Of a stretch of 45,316 nt of DNA, positions 15,805-24,156 are shown in pieces. The notes under the pieces are model-generated. The model saw only the letters and a list, made by a program, of their open reading frames with translations, had not been told where the DNA came from and did no database searches. How positions within the stretch are numbered: the stretch's first letter is position 1; every line of letters starts with the position of its first letter. The DNA is from an uncultured Bacteroidales bacterium (GTDB taxonomy: Bacteria > Bacteroidota > Bacteroidia > Bacteroidales > Bacteroidaceae): NCBI GenBank assembly GCA_902788315.1, contig CADAJS010000032.1, forward strand, positions 1 to 45,316, read 5' to 3'. The translations under genes and the position numbers were made by a program.

Positions 15805-16428
15805 TTACCGCACGAAGTTGGTCCAGAGGGTTTCCTCGTCCAGCGTGGGGAGACCGAATTGTTCCTTGCCCAGGGCGATGCTCTTGATGAGGAAGGCCAT
15901 GTTGAGACCCAGCTGGCGCATCGTCTGCATGCCCTCCTGGTCCTCGGTCACCTGTCCGGGCGTCTGGCCGTGCACCTGGTTCCAGTAGCGCGAGGTGGCG
16001 ATGGGCATGTTGGAGATGCCGAAGTACTTGTTCAGCATGTCGTACGTAGCCGTGAGTCCACCGCGGCGTGCCACTGCCACGGCGGCTCCCACCTTCATCA
16101 TCTTGCTGAAGGGGGTGGAGAAGAACAGACGGTCCAGGAAGGAGACGAGCGTGCCGGCCGGCGAGGCGTAATAGACGGGGGTGCCGATGAGCAGTCCGTC
16201 GGCCTCCTGGAACTTGGCCGCAGCCTCATTCACATCGTCGTCAAAGACACACTTGCCCAGTTCGCGGCAGCGTCCGCACCCGATGCAACCACGTATGGCA
16301 TGGTGCCCCACGTGCATCCACTCTGTCTCGATTCCCTGACTCTCCAGCGCCTGCTGCACTTCCTGCAAGGCCAGCGCCGTATTGCCCCGTGCCTTGGGGC
16401 TCCCGTTGATAATAAGTACTTTGCTCAT
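15805..16428 (-). CDS. Flavodoxin-like NAD(P)H-dependent FMN reductase family protein
   Basis: The protein starts at the ATG at 16428 (MSKVLIINGSPKARGNT), 207 residues. The frame upstream of this start is only a shadow of the antitoxin gene. The GSPKARGNT loop binds the FMN phosphate, and GTPVYYASPAGTLVSFLDR is the second flavin-contacting segment. A Cys motif CIGCGRC follows the second strand, as in iron-sulfur flavoprotein-like or multimeric flavodoxin reductases, but it has too few Cys for certainty about a cluster. It is cytoplasmic and probably reduces quinones, nitro compounds or a redox partner. It lies 35 bases after higA on the same strand and may be co-transcribed. Confidence 0.9.
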   Translation of the reverse strand: MSKVLIINGSPKARGNTALALQEVQQALESQGIETEWMHVGHHAIRGCIGCGRCRELGKCVFDDDVNEAAAKFQEADGLLIGTPVYYASPAGTLVSFLDRLFFSTPFSKMMKVGAAVAVARRGGLTATYDMLNKYFGISNMPIATSRYWNQVHGQTPGQVTEDQEGMQTMRQLGLNMAFLIKSIALGKEQFGLPTLDEETLWTNFVR

Positions 16429-16463
16429 AGATGGTGTATTGTCTTGTGGTTTAACGTATCGCG

Positions 16464-16784
16464 TCAGAGCGCTACGCGGCCAATGCCTTGCATGTCGAGC
16501 GCCACCTGCACGCCCAGGGCCTTGAAGGCTCTCATCATGGAGGCGAGGGTGATGCTCTTTCCGCTCTCGATGCGGCACACCTGAGACCGCTGTACGCCCA
16601 TCCTTTCGCCTAATTCTGCCTGGGTCAACGCCTTTGACTCCCTGGCCTGTTTGATTGCCTCACCAATGTGGTAGGCATGGAGTTCGTCAGCCAGTTTCCG
16701 CTCAAACTCGTCTCTCTTCGGTGTTCCGATGGGACCGATGTCTCTATCCATCATCTCGTCTAACGTGTGAAGTTTCATTGCCAT
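16464..16784 (-). CDS. higA: HigA-type antitoxin, XRE helix-turn-helix protein
   Basis: The ATG at 16784 is chosen because AGGAAA lies a few bases upstream. An ATG at 16808 would overlap the toxin gene, and one at 16778 is also possible. The product is about 106 residues. Residues about 45-95 form an XRE/Cro helix-turn-helix (ALTQAELGERMGVQRSQVCR then IESGKSITL). The N-terminal half is helical and would contact the toxin. It follows the toxin gene by 10 bases, the reversed toxin-first order typical of HigBA. By family it should neutralise the toxin and repress the shared promoter. Confidence 0.9.
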   Translation of the reverse strand: MAMKLHTLDEMMDRDIGPIGTPKRDEFERKLADELHAYHIGEAIKQARESKALTQAELGERMGVQRSQVCRIESGKSITLASMMRAFKALGVQVALDMQGIGRVAL

Positions 16785-16794
16785 AACTGATTTC

Positions 16795-17139
16795 CTATTT
16801 TGAATCATAATACTTCTTTCGTAATGCCTCAGCGTGGGCTATCTCCTTTGACGGGACTTTCCACGTCTTCTTGACAAACCCATGAGTGGCGACCACCAGC
16901 CGCTTCTCCTGTTCATCCCAAAAGGCTAACAGACGATATTGAAGTCCGTTGTACAGCGTGCGGAACTCCCAAATATCATCCGAACCGTCCAGCTTCTTGA
17001 ATAACTCACTGTCCCTGACACCACCAAGCACCTTGTTAAGATTGTAGTATATCTTCTCGCGGGGCGCATCAGCGAGGGTTCTCAAGAAGTCACTCGCTTC
17101 GTCCATAAAAGTTACTTCAAACTGTGTGCCATGTACCAT
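16795..17139 (-). CDS. higB: HigB-type toxin, Gp49-like RelE-superfamily protein
   Basis: The 114-residue protein matches the Gp49-like HigB family along its length: FMDEASDFLRTL, KIYYNLNKVL, KKLDGSDDIWEFRT, YRLLAFWD and the signature THGFVKKTWKVP..EI..AE. Members are ribosome-dependent mRNA interferases of the RelE superfamily. It is first in the operon, with higA 10 bases downstream. On the minus strand TATCTTTG, a good -7 box, lies at 17158-17165, about 20 bases before the ATG. Confidence 0.92.
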   Translation of the reverse strand: MVHGTQFEVTFMDEASDFLRTLADAPREKIYYNLNKVLGGVRDSELFKKLDGSDDIWEFRTLYNGLQYRLLAFWDEQEKRLVVATHGFVKKTWKVPSKEIAHAEALRKKYYDSK

Positions 17140-17157
17140 ATCGTTCTATTCTTTGTG

Positions 17158-17165
17158 CAAAGATA
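17158..17165 (-). promoter_or_regulatory. -7 box of the higBA operon
   Basis: The minus strand reads TATCTTTG, ending 18 bases before the higB ATG at 17139. No convincing -33 TTTG at the expected distance. Confidence 0.5.
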
Positions 17166-17391
17166 TACAATGTTTCCTAAATGAGCAACAAATCCGACGA
17201 AATAATGAAGCGCTACGCCACACGGTGACAGTAAGGAGAGTGTCTGAGGCATGCCCCTCCATTCTCCCTTCCGCAGGATTCGTTCACGTTATTGGCATCT
17301 CTTTGTTGCACCACACTTCCACACGAAGTTTGCCGGAACATGTTCATCAAGCAGGAAATGCTTTTTCCCGGAAACCAATGCAGGTAAAGGT

Positions 17392-17470
17392 GCGGCACGC
17401 CACCGAAGGTTTTGTGGAGTGCCACCAAAGTCGCCGCGGCACTCCACCAAAGTCGTCGTGGCAGTACCAC
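17392..17470. repeat. Palindromic repeat, GCGGCACGCCACC family, copy 1
   Basis: Units of GTGGCACTCCACCAAA or GTGGAGTGCCACCAAA alternate in both orientations: GCGGCACGCCACCGAA (17392), GTGGAGTGCCACCAAA (about 17414), GCGGCACTCCACCAAA (about 17436) and a degenerate GTGGCAGTACCAC at the end. The same family forms a perfect hairpin at 31660-31693. The rest of 17140-17539 shows no convincing gene. Confidence 0.65.
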
Positions 17471-17539
17471 GCCGACAGGAGCAGCTGCCTCCGCACGGAA
17501 AGATTATTACATGCAGACCGAGGCGAGGCCGCAGATGCA

Positions 17540-17587
17540 GTAAAGGGAACCCTGCCCGCGACGGGCGGGGTTCCCTTTACTTTTATT
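17540..17587 (+). terminator. Strong hairpin between the higBA region and the GH2 gene
   Basis: GTAAAGGGAACCC (17540-17552) pairs with GGGTTCCCTTTAC ending at 17580, with CGCCC/GGGCG pairing inside. The plus strand continues ttttatt. It lies 32 bases beyond the stop of the minus-strand GH2 gene and may terminate that transcript as well. Confidence 0.7.
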
Positions 17588-17612
17588 GATGATATCTAAG
17601 CAGAGATGCGCC

Positions 17613-19472
17613 TTACTTCGTGGCTGGCGTCTTGGTGAAGATGGCACGGATGCGCTCCATGTCAAACTTCGCGGTGCGGTCGTAGAAGTAGATACCGTTC
17701 TGCTCCTGCTCTACGTCGGTGAGCTGCGTGTAGCAGTAGCCCCAGACGTTGTCGGAGATGGAGAGCAGGGCATCCACCTGTCCCTCGAGGCGGGCATAGA
17801 ATTCCTCGAGCGAATGGGGCGGCTCGCCGTAGCCCCAGGACTTCTGGCTGTTACCCGTCTCCTTGTCCTGACCCTTCACCCATTTGATGCCTCCGAACTC
17901 GTCGAGGATGTAGGGCATGGTGGGACGGTCATAGGTGGGAAAGTCGAAGAGATTGTTGTCCTTCAAGCGGTTGAAACCCACGTTCTGGGTGCGTACGTCG
18001 ATGGCCTTTCCGCCACGGACGAACCAGCGCTCGCCGTTATAGACCTGTTCCTTGAGTTTGGCAGGGTCCTGCTCGTAGGTGTGCTCTGTCCATATGTCGG
18101 TCTTGATATGCACGCCGCCGCTCACGTCGCAGACGGGGCGTGTGGGGTCGAGCGACTTGGTAAGGTCATAGACATCGCTGACGAAACGGGGGAACTGGAC
18201 ACGATCCGGCCACCACTCCTCGTTCATCGGCGTCCAAGTGACGATGCTGGGATGATTGCGGTCGCGCAGGATTTCCTCGCTCCACTCGTTCATGAAGTTG
18301 CGTCCCACCTCGGGGTCGTTGGCATCCATACCCCACGACGGAGCCTCGCCCCAGGTGATGTAGCCCAGATGGTCGGCCCAGTAGTGGAACCGCTCCTCGA
18401 ACACCTTCTGGTGGAGGCGTGCGCCGTTGAAGCCAGCCTGCTTGGAGAGCTCGATGTCGTGGCGCAGTGCCTCGTCGGAGGGAGCCGTCCAGATGCCGTC
18501 GGGATAGAAGCCCTGGTCGAGTACGAGACGCTGATAGTAGGGCTCGTTGTTCAGATAGACACGGTTGCCCGAGACATGAATCTTGCGCATGCCCACGTAG
18601 GAGGCGACGCGGTCCACAGTTTCGCCCTGGGCATTCTTCACCTCATAGGTGAGGTCGTAGAGGAAGGGATCCTCGGGCGACCATAGTTTGGGCTTCTTCA
18701 CCGGGAGCACGACGACAGAATTGTTCTGTGCCCGCACGGTCTTGGTGGCCACAGTCTTCCCTCCGTCGGAGAGAGTGACGGTGAGCGTGGCGTCACCCTG
18801 CTCACAGAATTGCGGCATCACGAGCACCTGATTCTGGTCGATGTCCGTAATCACCTGGGTACGCACCAGTGCGCCGGGCGCCACTGGTTCCATCCAGACG
18901 GTCTGCCAGATGCCCGTCGTACGGGTGTACATGCACTCGAACTGCTCCAGGCGTAGGTTCTGCTTGCCGGCGGGCTGCTTCGTCGTGCGCGGGTCGCTAT
19001 AGGCATGCACCACGAGCGAGTGTTCCTTGCCGTCGGCGAGGAACTTCGTCACGTCAATGGAGAACGACGTGCTGCCTCCAAAGTGGCGACCGGCCAGACG
19101 GCCATCGATGTAGATCTCGGAGTTGTAGTACACGGCACCGAAGTTCAGCAGGATGTTCTTGCCGAGCCATGAGGAGGGCGCGGTGATGCTGCGCTGATAC
19201 CAGATGTTATTGATAAAGTCGGTATATCCTACGCCAGAGAGCTTGCTCTCGGGACAGAAGGGCACCGTGATGCGGCCGTCGAAGCCGCGGCTCTCATAGA
19301 GTTTCTTCTCGAGACCCGAGCCCACGAAGTCGAAGGTGTAGGTCCACTCGCCATTCAGGTTCATCCACTCCGTGCGCTCAAACTGAGGCCGGGGGTACTC
19401 GGCACGGGGCTGTGCCGCGCGCAGGGCCACAGCACACACGATTGCCGTGGCAACAAAGAGAATCTTCTTCAT
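17613..19472 (-). CDS. Glycoside hydrolase family 2 enzyme (beta-galactosidase/beta-glucuronidase-like)
   Basis: The 619-residue protein has a signal peptide (to about residue 20, no lipobox). It shows the GH2 order: N-terminal sugar-binding jelly roll (to about 190, with RLEQFECMYTRTTGIWQTVW), an Ig-like domain (about 200-310) and a TIM barrel. The acid/base is Glu418 in WTPMNEEWW and the nucleophile is Glu525 in LDEFGG, about 107 residues apart as usual for GH2. It lacks the extra C-terminal domains of LacZ-type enzymes. Exact specificity cannot be read from sequence. It is third in a minus-strand operon after the TonB receptor and a lipoprotein, and should cleave the imported oligosaccharide in the periplasm. 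Confidence 0.92.
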   Translation of the reverse strand: MKKILFVATAIVCAVALRAAQPRAEYPRPQFERTEWMNLNGEWTYTFDFVGSGLEKKLYESRGFDGRITVPFCPESKLSGVGYTDFINNIWYQRSITAPSSWLGKNILLNFGAVYYNSEIYIDGRLAGRHFGGSTSFSIDVTKFLADGKEHSLVVHAYSDPRTTKQPAGKQNLRLEQFECMYTRTTGIWQTVWMEPVAPGALVRTQVITDIDQNQVLVMPQFCEQGDATLTVTLSDGGKTVATKTVRAQNNSVVVLPVKKPKLWSPEDPFLYDLTYEVKNAQGETVDRVASYVGMRKIHVSGNRVYLNNEPYYQRLVLDQGFYPDGIWTAPSDEALRHDIELSKQAGFNGARLHQKVFEERFHYWADHLGYITWGEAPSWGMDANDPEVGRNFMNEWSEEILRDRNHPSIVTWTPMNEEWWPDRVQFPRFVSDVYDLTKSLDPTRPVCDVSGGVHIKTDIWTEHTYEQDPAKLKEQVYNGERWFVRGGKAIDVRTQNVGFNRLKDNNLFDFPTYDRPTMPYILDEFGGIKWVKGQDKETGNSQKSWGYGEPPHSLEEFYARLEGQVDALLSISDNVWGYCYTQLTDVEQEQNGIYFYDRTAKFDMERIRAIFTKTPATK

Positions 19473-19479
19473 CCGATTT

Positions 19480-19507
19480 AATTATGAATTACGCATTATG
19501 AATTCAG
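19480..19507. repeat. 7-bp micro-repeat (AATTATG) between the lipoprotein and GH2 genes
   Basis: Four consecutive heptamers: AATTATG, AATTACG, CATTATG, AATTCAG. The last overlaps the stop codon of the lipoprotein gene (19504-19506). The same heptamer occurs at 26740-26774 and 34541-34595. Confidence 0.75.
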
Positions 19508-21039
19508 TTAAAGTCGCCGGCCTCGGCACAGCGCACGTTCTTCACCTCCCACGTAGCAGCCACGCCCGTGGCCTCGTCCGTGGTCTCGGTGCTGATATAG
19601 AGGAAGGCCACCACAACGTTGGTCTCGCCGGCATAAGCCGAGAGGTCGAGCTTCATGTCCGAGAAGTCCCATGAGGATCCGTCGGGCCATTCGCCTTCGA
19701 CCTGTGCTGTGACGTTGGTCCAATGGGCAGCGGCCCGCTGGCCCTTGCCGGCATAGTCGGTGCTCACCCATACCTGCAGGTAGTCCGTCACAGGCGTGCC
19801 GGCATACTTCTGTGCCTGCTGGAAGGCGAAGAGTGGCGCCTTGGCCTTCTTGAGGTTCATGCTGGGGCTGATACACCAGCTGCGGGTGGCATAATAGGTT
19901 CCGCTCTTGTAAGCGCTGGCGCGGAGGCCATAGATGCTGCTGGCGTTCCATACGTAGCTCAGGTCGCCGATGCCTCCCTCGTGTTCGATGCTCCATCCGA
20001 GGGTGGCATAGACATCGTCCACATTCGTGCTGCTGTATCCGAGCAACGTCTGGTTCAGATAGTCGCCCTTGGCGCTCCATCCGTCCTCGTCGAGCGTGAA
20101 GGTGACCTCAGTAGCCTCCGGAGTGGCATCGACAATGGTGCTCAGCGTACCCTCGCGATACAGCTCGACAGAGACGTAGCCGTCGGTACCCTTACGGTCA
20201 GAATAGCATCCGGCGCTGCTGTACTGGGTGCTGTAAAGCAACTGCTGGGAGGTGGCCACGTTCGTAATATCGAAGGTGCCGTCCTCGTTCCGTGTCACGA
20301 TCCACTGGCCCTGCCCTGGGTCGTCCACATCGTTCTCAAGGTCGTCCGTGTACTGGAAGGAGGCGTGCGTGCCGTCCATATAGAGGTACATGCCCTCGGC
20401 GTTGCGGATGGTGTAGTAGTCGCCATCCTTGGCAAAGGTGTAGAGATAGCCGCGAGCCGTGGCATCGGAGGCGATGGAGGTATCGGTGAGACGCGTCACC
20501 TGGTCGGGGCAGCGGCTGTTGCCACTGATATAGAGGTAGCCATAGCTGGCTCCGGCTCCGCTGTGACCCAGCACCTGCTGCTCGCCCTGCGGCACCATGA
20601 GGTAGTCGCCTGCGGCAAACGACGTAGCGGGCACGTAGGCCGAGCCATTGACCGTGCTGTCGGCTGCCACGAGACATGTCACGACGATATTGCTGCCCTC
20701 TGTCAGGGAGTAGTAGCGGCTGCTGCCCACGAGATTCAGCAACATGGAGGGCAGGTACTCTTCGGGCGTGATGTTGCCGCGGAAGTATTTCTTCTCGCCT
20801 ACGCTCATGAGGTCGCGCCAGGTGGCACTGTCATCATCGGCACGCAGGGCGCGGTTTACGTTGGCCGTGTCTTTCGTCAGGTTCTCATAGTCGCTGCCGG
20901 CAAGTGTCGGGCGCACGGTGCTCACCTGGGTAGCCTGATAGAGGTCTTCCCGTGTGCCGAAGTTGTGTTCGGTATAATCCTCGCATGCGGCAAAGGCTAA
21001 TGCCGACAGGGCGATTATTGTGATATACTTTGCTTTCAT
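19504..21039 (-). CDS. Lipoprotein partner of a TonB-dependent receptor, choice-of-anchor J-like C-terminus
   Basis: The 511-residue protein has a lipobox with Cys19 (LAFAAC). After the Cys comes EDYTEHNFG, where acidic residues could support surface export of Bacteroidetes lipoproteins. About 70-300 is an unfamiliar beta-rich region with KYFRGNITPEEYLPSML. The last 170 residues (WCISPSMNLKKAKAPLFAFQ and LQVWVSTDYAG, then WDFSDMKLDLSAYAG) look like a jelly-roll of the choice-of-anchor J / DUF5017 kind that often binds glycans. It has none of the TPR helices of SusD. Placed 33 bases after the receptor gene, it may be its substrate-capturing lid. Function is inferred from position only. Confidence 0.72.
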   Translation of the reverse strand: MKAKYITIIALSALAFAACEDYTEHNFGTREDLYQATQVSTVRPTLAGSDYENLTKDTANVNRALRADDDSATWRDLMSVGEKKYFRGNITPEEYLPSMLLNLVGSSRYYSLTEGSNIVVTCLVAADSTVNGSAYVPATSFAAGDYLMVPQGEQQVLGHSGAGASYGYLYISGNSRCPDQVTRLTDTSIASDATARGYLYTFAKDGDYYTIRNAEGMYLYMDGTHASFQYTDDLENDVDDPGQGQWIVTRNEDGTFDITNVATSQQLLYSTQYSSAGCYSDRKGTDGYVSVELYREGTLSTIVDATPEATEVTFTLDEDGWSAKGDYLNQTLLGYSSTNVDDVYATLGWSIEHEGGIGDLSYVWNASSIYGLRASAYKSGTYYATRSWCISPSMNLKKAKAPLFAFQQAQKYAGTPVTDYLQVWVSTDYAGKGQRAAAHWTNVTAQVEGEWPDGSSWDFSDMKLDLSAYAGETNVVVAFLYISTETTDEATGVAATWEVKNVRCAEAGDFN

Positions 21040-21072
21040 TGTGATTCTTCTTTTTCCGGTTTTACTGGGTGA

Positions 21073-23823
21073 TTAGAATGTCATCTTCAGACGGATGCTG
21101 TACGTACGTCCGAAGTTATAGAATACATAGACGTTGTCGGCGCTGGCGGCCACACTGCTCGTCGAGCTGTTGTATGCCTTGCCGATATACTGATAGTCCA
21201 GCAGGTTGTTCACCGTGCCGCTCAGAGTGGCGTTCACGCCCTTGCACACCATAAACTTGTACGAGGCGTGAAGGTCCACCTGGCTTGCAGCAGGAATCTT
21301 CCAGGGATCCTGCGGCGTGGTGGTGGTCCACTCGCCCGTCGTGCTGTTTTGCTTCACGGTGATATTGGAGCCAGAGAGCGAGTAGTAGCTGTAGTTGCGA
21401 CCGTAGTAGGTCCAGTCGCCGCCCACCTTCAGGTCGTGCCCGTCGGAGAGTCCCAGCACGCGACCCAGCTTGAAGTCGAGGCCCACACTGGCCGTGGTCT
21501 GCGCCGAGCCGCCCACGCGTACGCCCTTCAGGTCCACACGTCCCTGAGCATGGTTGGCCGAGAAGGCCGTCACCTGATTGCCATCGGCATCCACTGCCTG
21601 GCCGTGCTCGTTATATACATAGCCCTCGCCGATGCTGTTCCACTTCCAGTCGCCCAGCGAGAACATACCCTTGATGTCCAACCACTTGGCGGGCATGATC
21701 TTGCCCTCCAGCTCGATGCCCATGTGCTTGGCGTCCACGCCGCCCATGTTCATGTAGCCCGTCTCCTGGTTGCCCATCGTGAGATACTTGGTCATCGTCT
21801 TGTCCATCCAGCGGGTGAAGTAGCCGTTCAGCTTCATCTGTGCCCAGCTGCAACGCCATCCGTAGCCCAGTTCGAAGGAGAGAATCTTCTCGTTCTTGGC
21901 ATCTTTGTTCACCACGTTGCTGGTCGTATTCTGCATGAAGGCACCGTTAAACTTCGGTGCACGCGAGATGTATCCCACATTGAAGAAAGCGTTGTGATAG
22001 TCGTTGAAGTTGTAGTTGGCTCCCGCCTTGATATTGCCGCCCCAGAAGTTCACGTTGTCGCTCTTCTCGTGATCCTTGTCATAATAGAAACGGTCGCGAC
22101 GCCAATAGGTGGTGTTGTTCAACGCACCGCTCACGAAGCTGGAGAGCGGGCCACGATTGTACTCGGCCTGTGCAAAGGCACCCTCCTGGACGACGAAGCC
22201 CGAAAAGTCGCGATACACCTTGTCGCCCACACCAAGCTTCTGATACACCCATGTGGGGTTGGCAGCGTTGCGGTTATTGGCAGCGATGACACTGCTACGG
22301 TCCTGGTCGTCCATGAAATACTTGCCACCGAAGAGGTCGGTGATTTCCGTGCTGTGGTCGCCCTTATAATAGCGGAAGTCCACACCGCCATAGAAATCCA
22401 CATTCTCGCCGAAGCGGGTATTGTAGGTCGAGATGAGTCCCGTCCACAGATGGTTGTTCACGCTCTTGCACATGGCCAGCACCGAACCTTCCTCGCTCGC
22501 AGCGTTTCGCGCATAGAGAGCATCATAGTCGAAGAAGCCGTCGGCGGTGCGGAAGTCGTTCTTCACCAGTCCGTTGCTCGCTCCATAGAAGTCGGTGTAC
22601 GTACCGGCACCATGGCCCTCAGCAGTCGAGCCGTTACCACGGCCGATGCTCATATAGAGGGCAGTCGAGAGGCTGCTCTTGTCATTGATGGTCCAGTCGT
22701 GGTTCAGCGAGAGCTGAGGCTTGTGATAGGCATTGCGGGCATCGTTGTACTTCTGCCCGTGATAGTATCCAAAGGTGGGATTGTAGCGATAGTCCTTCAC
22801 GCCGTACTGTGCCTCCACCCGCTGCCACTCGGCGATGGTGAGGGGACCATAGTTGGACGACGACGTGCGCTGACCGTGCTCCTGCTTGGTGCCGAAGCCC
22901 GTGAAGCTCAGGGTGTGAGCATCGTTGAAGCGCTTGGCCACGGAGATGAACCACGTGTAGCCCGAGAAGTCGGTGCCGCGCACATAGCCATCGCCCCAGT
23001 TGTGGCTGCCCAGGACGGTCATGCCCCATCCCTTCTTGCTCATGCCGGTGCTGGCAGTGAAGGTAATCTTGTTCATGCCGTCGTTGCCCATCTGGTAGGT
23101 GACGCTCCCGCCACGCTTCTGTTCGAGCGTCTTGGTGATGATGTTGATGGTACCGCCCACACTGGGAGCACTCACCTTCGAGGCACCCAGTCCACGCTGT
23201 GTCTGCAGGCTGCGAGTGACATCGCCGATGCCGGCCCAGTTGCTCCAATAGATAGTGCCGTTTTCCATATCGTTCATGGGCACACCGTTCACCATCGTAG
23301 CCACGTTCGTATTGTCAAAGCCACGCATGTAGATTTCCGAGTCGCCCCATCCGCCGCCTTGCTTGTTGGCATGAACGCCGGGTGTGGTCTTCAGCACCTC
23401 GGGAAACTCCTGAGTGCCCATCCGCTCCTCGATCTCCTCGCTCGAGAGAGTGCTCAGGGCCACAGGTGTCTTGCGGTCCAGACCCAGTGTGCCGACCACA
23501 GTGACACCTTCGAGATTGATATCATTGGGTTCCAGCTGGAGCGTACCCATCTGTCCCGACTTGTCGATTGTGAAGTTGGTGGTCTTGAATCCAATGTAGG
23601 AAACCGAAATCTCGCGCCGTTTCCTGGGGTTCTGGAGCGTAAACCCGCCTTCGACGTCAGTCACCGTATTGGTCTGTTCGCCCAGCAGTTTCACATTCGC
23701 TCCGATGAGGGGCTCGCCTGTCTCGGCGTCCACCATGCGTCCTTTCACCGTGGTCTGCGCCATGACCATCATACTGAGACCCATGGCGGCCGAAGCCACG
23801 AATAAACGTAGATTGTTTTGCAT
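21073..23823 (-). CDS. TonB-dependent outer-membrane receptor with carboxypeptidase-regulatory-like N-terminus
   Basis: The start at 23823 gives a signal peptide (MQNNLRLFVASAAMGLSMMV..MAQ) and 916 residues. An open frame reaching 24003 runs through the promoter and is not used. Residues about 24-110 are a carboxypeptidase regulatory-like domain (GRMVDAETGEPLIGANVKL). The plug follows (about 115-230; FPEVLKTTPGVHANKQGGG, YMRGFDNTNVATMVNGVPM), then a 22-strand barrel ending in an aromatic residue (RLKMTF). It imports a ligand across the outer membrane using TonB energy. It is not a standard SusC: no SusD gene follows. The lipoprotein and GH2 genes suggest an oligosaccharide ligand. Confidence 0.93.
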   Translation of the reverse strand: MQNNLRLFVASAAMGLSMMVMAQTTVKGRMVDAETGEPLIGANVKLLGEQTNTVTDVEGGFTLQNPRKRREISVSYIGFKTTNFTIDKSGQMGTLQLEPNDINLEGVTVVGTLGLDRKTPVALSTLSSEEIEERMGTQEFPEVLKTTPGVHANKQGGGWGDSEIYMRGFDNTNVATMVNGVPMNDMENGTIYWSNWAGIGDVTRSLQTQRGLGASKVSAPSVGGTINIITKTLEQKRGGSVTYQMGNDGMNKITFTASTGMSKKGWGMTVLGSHNWGDGYVRGTDFSGYTWFISVAKRFNDAHTLSFTGFGTKQEHGQRTSSSNYGPLTIAEWQRVEAQYGVKDYRYNPTFGYYHGQKYNDARNAYHKPQLSLNHDWTINDKSSLSTALYMSIGRGNGSTAEGHGAGTYTDFYGASNGLVKNDFRTADGFFDYDALYARNAASEEGSVLAMCKSVNNHLWTGLISTYNTRFGENVDFYGGVDFRYYKGDHSTEITDLFGGKYFMDDQDRSSVIAANNRNAANPTWVYQKLGVGDKVYRDFSGFVVQEGAFAQAEYNRGPLSSFVSGALNNTTYWRRDRFYYDKDHEKSDNVNFWGGNIKAGANYNFNDYHNAFFNVGYISRAPKFNGAFMQNTTSNVVNKDAKNEKILSFELGYGWRCSWAQMKLNGYFTRWMDKTMTKYLTMGNQETGYMNMGGVDAKHMGIELEGKIMPAKWLDIKGMFSLGDWKWNSIGEGYVYNEHGQAVDADGNQVTAFSANHAQGRVDLKGVRVGGSAQTTASVGLDFKLGRVLGLSDGHDLKVGGDWTYYGRNYSYYSLSGSNITVKQNSTTGEWTTTTPQDPWKIPAASQVDLHASYKFMVCKGVNATLSGTVNNLLDYQYIGKAYNSSTSSVAASADNVYVFYNFGRTYSIRLKMTF

Positions 23824-23867
23824 AGTTGTGTGTGTGATTTTGGTGTGAATTTTGAATAATCTGCCCA

Positions 23868-23898
23868 CAAAATTAAGTAAATCCCTCGGCATGGCAAA
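23868..23898 (-). promoter_or_regulatory. Promoter of the TonB receptor operon
   Basis: On the minus strand TTTG (23898-23895), 19 bases, then TAATTTTG (23875-23868). It leaves a leader of about 40 nt before the ATG at 23823. Confidence 0.65.
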
Positions 23899-23999
23899 AT
23901 ATCCACGGCAAAATATCTGATATATGGGAAATATTGTGTGCGTTGAGTAGAGAAGAAAGTGCCGGAGGTATTCAACACTGCAGCGCAAACTCGGCATAC

Positions 24000-24118
24000 A
24001 CAAGGAAAAACAATCACTTTTCCCTGCTTCTGTGCTCGCTTATTAGATAAATTCCTCACACTCGGTAAAAAGAATTCATTCTCTTTGCCCTCGCTTACTC
24101 GGAATTTTCGTACCTTTG
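24000..24118 (+). repeat. Hairpin/promoter cassette upstream of fabD
   Basis: Two hairpins, GGAAAA..TTTTCC at about 24003 and GGTAAAAAGAAT..ATTCTCTTTGCC at about 24064, are each followed by CTCGCTTA. The second continues CTCGGAATTTTCG into TACCTTTG at 24111-24118. About 70 bases are nearly identical to the cassette at 2520-2589. The likely fabD -7 box is the one at 24111. A TTTG at 24084-24087 is 23 bases upstream, slightly far. Confidence 0.7.
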
Positions 24119-24156
24119 CACAGCGAAACGGAACAAACACTAAAGACAAACGACGT

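Noticed and set aside
17126..17599. 157-codon open frame between higB and the GH2 gene
   Set aside because: It runs through the higB promoter, the palindromic repeats and the terminator, and lacks a start context or domain.
21268..23805. 845-codon open frame on the plus strand
   Set aside because: Antisense shadow of the TonB receptor gene, whose product has unmistakable motifs. The plus-strand product matches nothing.
21073..23823. SusC/SusD pair
   Set aside because: The receptor lacks SusC-type hallmarks, and the following lipoprotein has no SusD-like helical repeats, so a SusCD label was not used.
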